A stretch of 17,986 nt of DNA from JBOFCS01 sp051646185 (lineage in GTDB: Bacteria > Actinomycetota > Actinomycetes > Mycobacteriales > Mycobacteriaceae): NCBI GenBank assembly GCA_051646185.1, contig JBOFCS010000166.1, forward strand, positions 1 to 17,986, written 5' to 3'. The notes under the pieces were generated by a model. That model was given only the letters and a program-made list of their open reading frames with translations. It searched no databases and had not been told where the DNA came from. Both the position numbers and the translations under genes were made by a program. Below, piece by piece: positions 15,287 to 17,986 of the stretch; position 1 is the stretch's first letter, and each line of letters begins with the position of its first letter.

Positions 15287-16549
15287 ATGAGTAAGTCCTG
15301 GGCGATGAAATGGAACCATGCTAGGCTGAAGCCACAGTTGATAAAAACCGCAGTGGCAATAACCCTGGCTTGCTCTCTCGCTACTGGACCAGCCCCTGCT
15401 ATTGCCGAACCAGTCCTGGCTGGGTTTGAATTTGATGTCCCGGAATTTTACGACACGACAACTATCGACTTTAACAATACCAATCCAGGTCACATCTTTC
15501 GAGAAGAACATCTCCCTCCCCCTGTTCCTGGAATCTCTACCGCAACAAGGATTCTCTACCATTCAACCACGGATTCTCTTACTCCAGTAGGTGTTTCGGG
15601 CGTAGTCCTCACATCCTCTATCCCCTGGACAAGACCCGGACCAAGACCCGTCCTTGGATACGCGGTCGGGACTCACGGCCTTGCAGACCAATGCGCCCCC
15701 TCTCGTCAAATACTAGACCCAGGGCAACCTGGAATAGATCCTGAAGGAGAGTTAGTACTGATTTTAGCCCTTATCGCACAAGGATACTCAGTTGTTGTTA
15801 CCGATTATATCGGTCTAGGAACTCCAGGAATACACTCATATCTCAACGGTGAGGAGGAGGGGAACGCACTCCTGGATGCGGTGCGAGCTGCCCAGAATCT
15901 TGGACTCCCCGAACTTACCCACCAGTCCCCGGTTATCCTCTACGGCGTCTCTCAAGGAGGTGGGGCCGTTGTTGGCGCAGCTGAACGCGCAGGCAAATAC
16001 GCCCCGGAACTAAATATCAAAGCCGCAGCAGCTGGCATGCCGGCTAATCCCACTATCGAGCTTCTCAGTAATTCCCCTGAAGATGGAATCATGGAAATTA
16101 TCGCGCTAATGTCCAGAAATCCCGAATATGAAAAAACAGTGCGCTCCATCGTCACTGACGACGGCTGGAGTTATCTTCAAAAAATAGCTACAACCTGTAT
16201 TGTTCTTTCGGCACCAGAGCTCTCTCCACAGATCCAAGCCACCAATTCAGGCGAAGGCCTCTTTCCCGCGTTAATCAGTAATGACGATATTTACCAAGCA
16301 ATAACCTCACAAACCCTTGGTCGCCAAGCTCTTAGCGTTCCCACCGCCATCTGCTCTGGCCCCACAGACAGCCTGGTACCGGAAAAAGGAGTGCTTGCGC
16401 TCATCGATTCCTGGCGATCACAAGGAAGCGAAGTGGAATACTTCAGGGCTGATGCTGGGCCTGAGTTATTCAAAACAGGTCACGCAGTAACGGGACTAGC
16501 CTGTGCACCGTTGCTCTACCAATGGATCGCCGACCAGCTCAATACCTAA
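15287..16549 (+). CDS. Secreted LIP-family lipase (paralogue 2)
   Basis: A 420-residue exported alpha/beta-hydrolase of the secretory lipase family, paralogous to the gene at 6477-7745. The signal peptide runs to PAIA|EPV, with cleavage after residue 40. Nucleophile elbow GVSQG (S222), acid D361 in SGPTDSLVP (358-366, the classic family spacing) and H399 in TGHAVTG. C136 (DQCAPS) and C304 parallel the cysteines of paralogue 1; C356 and C406 are extra and may pair. Shared blocks include VVTDYIGLGTPG (170-181; VATDYEGLGTPG in paralogue 1) and YAPELNI. ATG 15287 has AGAAGG about six bases upstream, so initiation is stronger than in paralogue 1. It is convergent with hspR across a hairpin. Substrate range is not determinable. 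Confidence 0.92.
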   Translation: MSKSWAMKWNHARLKPQLIKTAVAITLACSLATGPAPAIAEPVLAGFEFDVPEFYDTTTIDFNNTNPGHIFREEHLPPPVPGISTATRILYHSTTDSLTPVGVSGVVLTSSIPWTRPGPRPVLGYAVGTHGLADQCAPSRQILDPGQPGIDPEGELVLILALIAQGYSVVVTDYIGLGTPGIHSYLNGEEEGNALLDAVRAAQNLGLPELTHQSPVILYGVSQGGGAVVGAAERAGKYAPELNIKAAAAGMPANPTIELLSNSPEDGIMEIIALMSRNPEYEKTVRSIVTDDGWSYLQKIATTCIVLSAPELSPQIQATNSGEGLFPALISNDDIYQAITSQTLGRQALSVPTAICSGPTDSLVPEKGVLALIDSWRSQGSEVEYFRADAGPELFKTGHAVTGLACAPLLYQWIADQLNT

Positions 16550-16556
16550 GTAATCA

Positions 16557-16595
16557 GCATAGGATTCATCGAAACTATAATCATGAACCCTATGC
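16557..16595. terminator. Bidirectional hairpin terminator, lipase 2 / hspR
   Basis: GCATAGGATTCAT (16557-16569), 13-base loop, ATGAACCCTATGC (16583-16595): 12 of 13 positions pair, with one A/C mismatch. It fills the 53-bp gap between two convergent stop codons, 7 bases from each. No long T tract on either strand. Confidence 0.75.
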
Positions 16596-16602
16596 CATTA
16601 CC

Positions 16603-16998
16603 TCATCGACGCTTTCGTGGTTGCCAGACCACCAAAGCGCTGCTTTTAGGGATAATCGCAACTTCTCGGCGGTAACTTGCATGCACCTGGGCAATTTCTT
16701 GTGCCATCTCCGATACTCGATGCTGCAATGCTTCAACCTGATTAGTCAGCTCAATAATTCGTTTAATACCTGCAAGATTGACTCCCTCATCTTGCGAAAG
16801 CCTTTGTACTTCCCGAAGCAAAGCAACATCCCGTGGTGAATAACGTCGTCCACCGCCGGAAGTTCGCTCAGGAATCACTAACCCCAAGCGGTCATAAGTA
16901 CGCAAAGTCTGTGCGTGCATCCCGGCTAATTCTGCTGCCACCGATATCACAAAAACATGAGCATCCGGATCAGGGGCTGAACCAAAGAAACCTGCCAT
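16603..16998 (-). CDS. hspR: MerR-family heat-shock repressor HspR
   Basis: The 131-residue transcriptional repressor of the dnaK operon and clpB in actinobacteria; it binds HAIR elements, with DnaK as co-repressor in studied species. The winged-helix MerR domain reads ISVAAELAGMHAQTLRTYDR (18-37), then GLVIPERTSGGGRRYS (39-54). The family signature QRLSQDEGVNLAGIKRIIEL (65-84) follows, then a short coiled coil and the conserved ending PKSSALVVWQP. I chose ATG 16998, with AGGTG four bases upstream, coupled to dnaJ through TAATG. An ATG at 17013 adds five residues without a better RBS. The operator-like palindrome at 6220-6240 is its likely target in this window. It ends at a shared hairpin. 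Confidence 0.97.
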   Translation of the reverse strand: MAGFFGSAPDPDAHVFVISVAAELAGMHAQTLRTYDRLGLVIPERTSGGGRRYSPRDVALLREVQRLSQDEGVNLAGIKRIIELTNQVEALQHRVSEMAQEIAQVHASYRREVAIIPKSSALVVWQPRKRR

Positions 16999-17986
16999 TA
17001 CGCACCTGCCCATCCTTGCCGTGGATCAAAACCACTAGCTCGCTCTGCCGCCGCATATTTTTTCAGTGCTTCCAAAGCTGAATCATCAAGCTTAGGTGGC
17101 ACGGCAACTTTCACTGTCACAAGAAGATCCCCATGCTCACCATGCTTTTTTGCAACGCCGCGACCACGAACTCTTAGTACCCGTCCATCAGTGGTCCCTG
17201 CAGGAATTTTCACTCCAACCCGACCTTCCAAAGTGGGAACAGACACAGTTGCACCCAAAGCAAGTTCACTAAAACTTAAGGGAATAGTGATAGCCAAATC
17301 ATCACCCTGACGAGTAAAAACTTTATCAGGCGTAACGTGAACCGTGACATACAAATCGCCTGAAGGTGCCCCGCGAAGACCCGCTTCCCCTTGACCCGCC
17401 AAACGAATCCGCTGCCCATCAGTTACTCCAGGAGGGACACGTACCGTAATGGTACGGGTCCGAGTTGTCACCCCGGATCCCTGACAATCTGAACAAGGAT
17501 TCTCAATAATTGAACCCGTGCCCTTGCAATCAACACACGGTTCGCTAAAACCAAAAGCCCCTTGATTTCTGCTAACAACCCCAGCTCCATTACAGCTGGC
17601 ACAAACCTTAGGGCTGGTTCCAGGCTTTGCACCACTGCCGTGGCAAGTTGTGCAGGGCGAAGGACTGGTTAGCCGAAGCGGTACTGCAACACCTTTAGTC
17701 GCTTCAATAAAATCCAGCCGAGTCTGAGTTTCAAGGTCATTCCCCCGGCGCGGACGGGTCGTGCGGGGAGAAGGTCCACGATTAAATAACCCGCCAAACA
17801 AATCACCGATACCGCCAGCACCCGACTGAGCTGCGCCACCTTGCCCAAACAAGTCATTGAGATTAAATTCTTGGCCACCGGCCCCAGGGGAAAATCCTCC
17901 AGTACCAAAACCCGCACCATCACTAAATTTTCTACCTGCAAAACCACCGGCAGCAAATAATCTACGAGTCTCGTCGTACTCTTTAC
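16998..17986 (-). CDS. dnaJ: Chaperone DnaJ (5' end outside the window)
   Basis: C-terminal 329 codons of an Hsp40 co-chaperone that stimulates DnaK ATPase and delivers substrates. The J-domain with HPD lies beyond the window; the frame stays open to the edge, starting KEYDETRRLF, the normal end of the J-domain. Then a Gly/Phe-rich linker (GGFAGRKFSDGAGFGTGGF…), four zinc-finger repeats CTTCHGSG, CASCNGAG, CVDCKGTG and CSDCQGSG, and the substrate-binding C-terminal domains (TVRVPPGVTDGQRIRL, LEGRVGVKIPAGTTDGRVLR). All zinc ligands are present, so this is a type I DnaJ. The TAA overlaps the hspR ATG by one base (TAATG), implying translational coupling within a dnaK-grpE-dnaJ-hspR operon whose first genes would lie to the right. 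Confidence 0.97.
   Translation of the reverse strand, partial: KEYDETRRLFAAGGFAGRKFSDGAGFGTGGFSPGAGGQEFNLNDLFGQGGAAQSGAGGIGDLFGGLFNRGPSPRTTRPRRGNDLETQTRLDFIEATKGVAVPLRLTSPSPCTTCHGSGAKPGTSPKVCASCNGAGVVSRNQGAFGFSEPCVDCKGTGSIIENPCSDCQGSGVTTRTRTITVRVPPGVTDGQRIRLAGQGEAGLRGAPSGDLYVTVHVTPDKVFTRQGDDLAITIPLSFSELALGATVSVPTLEGRVGVKIPAGTTDGRVLRVRGRGVAKKHGEHGDLLVTVKVAVPPKLDDSALEALKKYAAAERASGFDPRQGWAGA

Noticed and set aside
16522..16839. 105-codon plus-strand ORF over the lipase 2 / hspR junction
   Set aside because: It crosses the terminator hairpin and lies antisense to hspR; no RBS or family features.
1..17986. Mobile elements, CRISPR arrays, tRNA or rRNA genes
   Set aside because: By eye I found no transposase, integrase, regularly spaced repeats, tRNA cloverleaf or rRNA-like sequence.

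Overview
The window looks like chromosome of a Corynebacteriales actinomycete, most likely a Corynebacterium of fairly low G+C. Reasons: a DnaJ-HspR pair joined by a TAATG junction, a ClpB gene with a SigH-type promoter and an HspR operator-like palindrome, two secreted LIP-family lipases, an Abhydrolase_9 membrane hydrolase, and an acyl-CoA dehydrogenase/kinase cluster. I saw no mobile element, CRISPR array, tRNA or rRNA. It reads as ordinary chromosomal backbone with accessory lipid-metabolism genes. The genus is inference.

Layout. 74-3623 (+): three tightly spaced genes, a DUF2236/MpaB-type oxygenase, a flavin amine oxidase with an apparent Tat-lipoprotein leader, and an LtrA-type membrane protein. 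The last converges on clpB (3615-6164, -) with a 9-bp overlap of the coding ends. 6165-6476: a busy control region with the ClpB RBS, a SigH-like promoter, a HAIR-like palindrome, and the outward promoter and inverted repeats of the first secreted lipase. 6477-7745 (+): LIP lipase 1, closed by a strong hairpin. 7930-12265 (-): a likely operon, in transcription order ACAD10/11-type acyl-CoA dehydrogenase, APH-fold phosphotransferase, quinone oxidoreductase, a possible small membrane peptide, and an SDR. A near-consensus -10 and a perfect palindrome lie ahead of it. 12310-12714: poorly explained, with one doubtful ORF. 12715-13329 (-): histidine phosphatase. 13395-15119 (+): membrane Abhydrolase_9 protein. 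15287-16549 (+): LIP lipase 2, ending in a hairpin shared with the oncoming hspR. 16603-17986 (-): hspR and the 3' part of dnaJ, running off the window.

Two units stand out. First, a heat-shock circuit: HspR is encoded at 16603-16998, and a plausible HspR operator (GTTGAGT-N7-GCTCAAC) overlaps the SigH-like -35 of clpB about 10 kb away. This also shows that ClpB starts at GTG 6164, not at the farther upstream ATG. Second, the minus-strand catabolic operon resembles the kinase plus dehydrogenase plus SDR set of the 4-hydroxy-acid/levulinate (Lva; ACAD10/11) pathway. This suggests breakdown of 4-hydroxy- or 4-oxo-acyl-CoAs through a phosphorylated intermediate, possibly fed by fatty acids released by the secreted lipases. 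The pathway assignment is inference from family membership and gene order.
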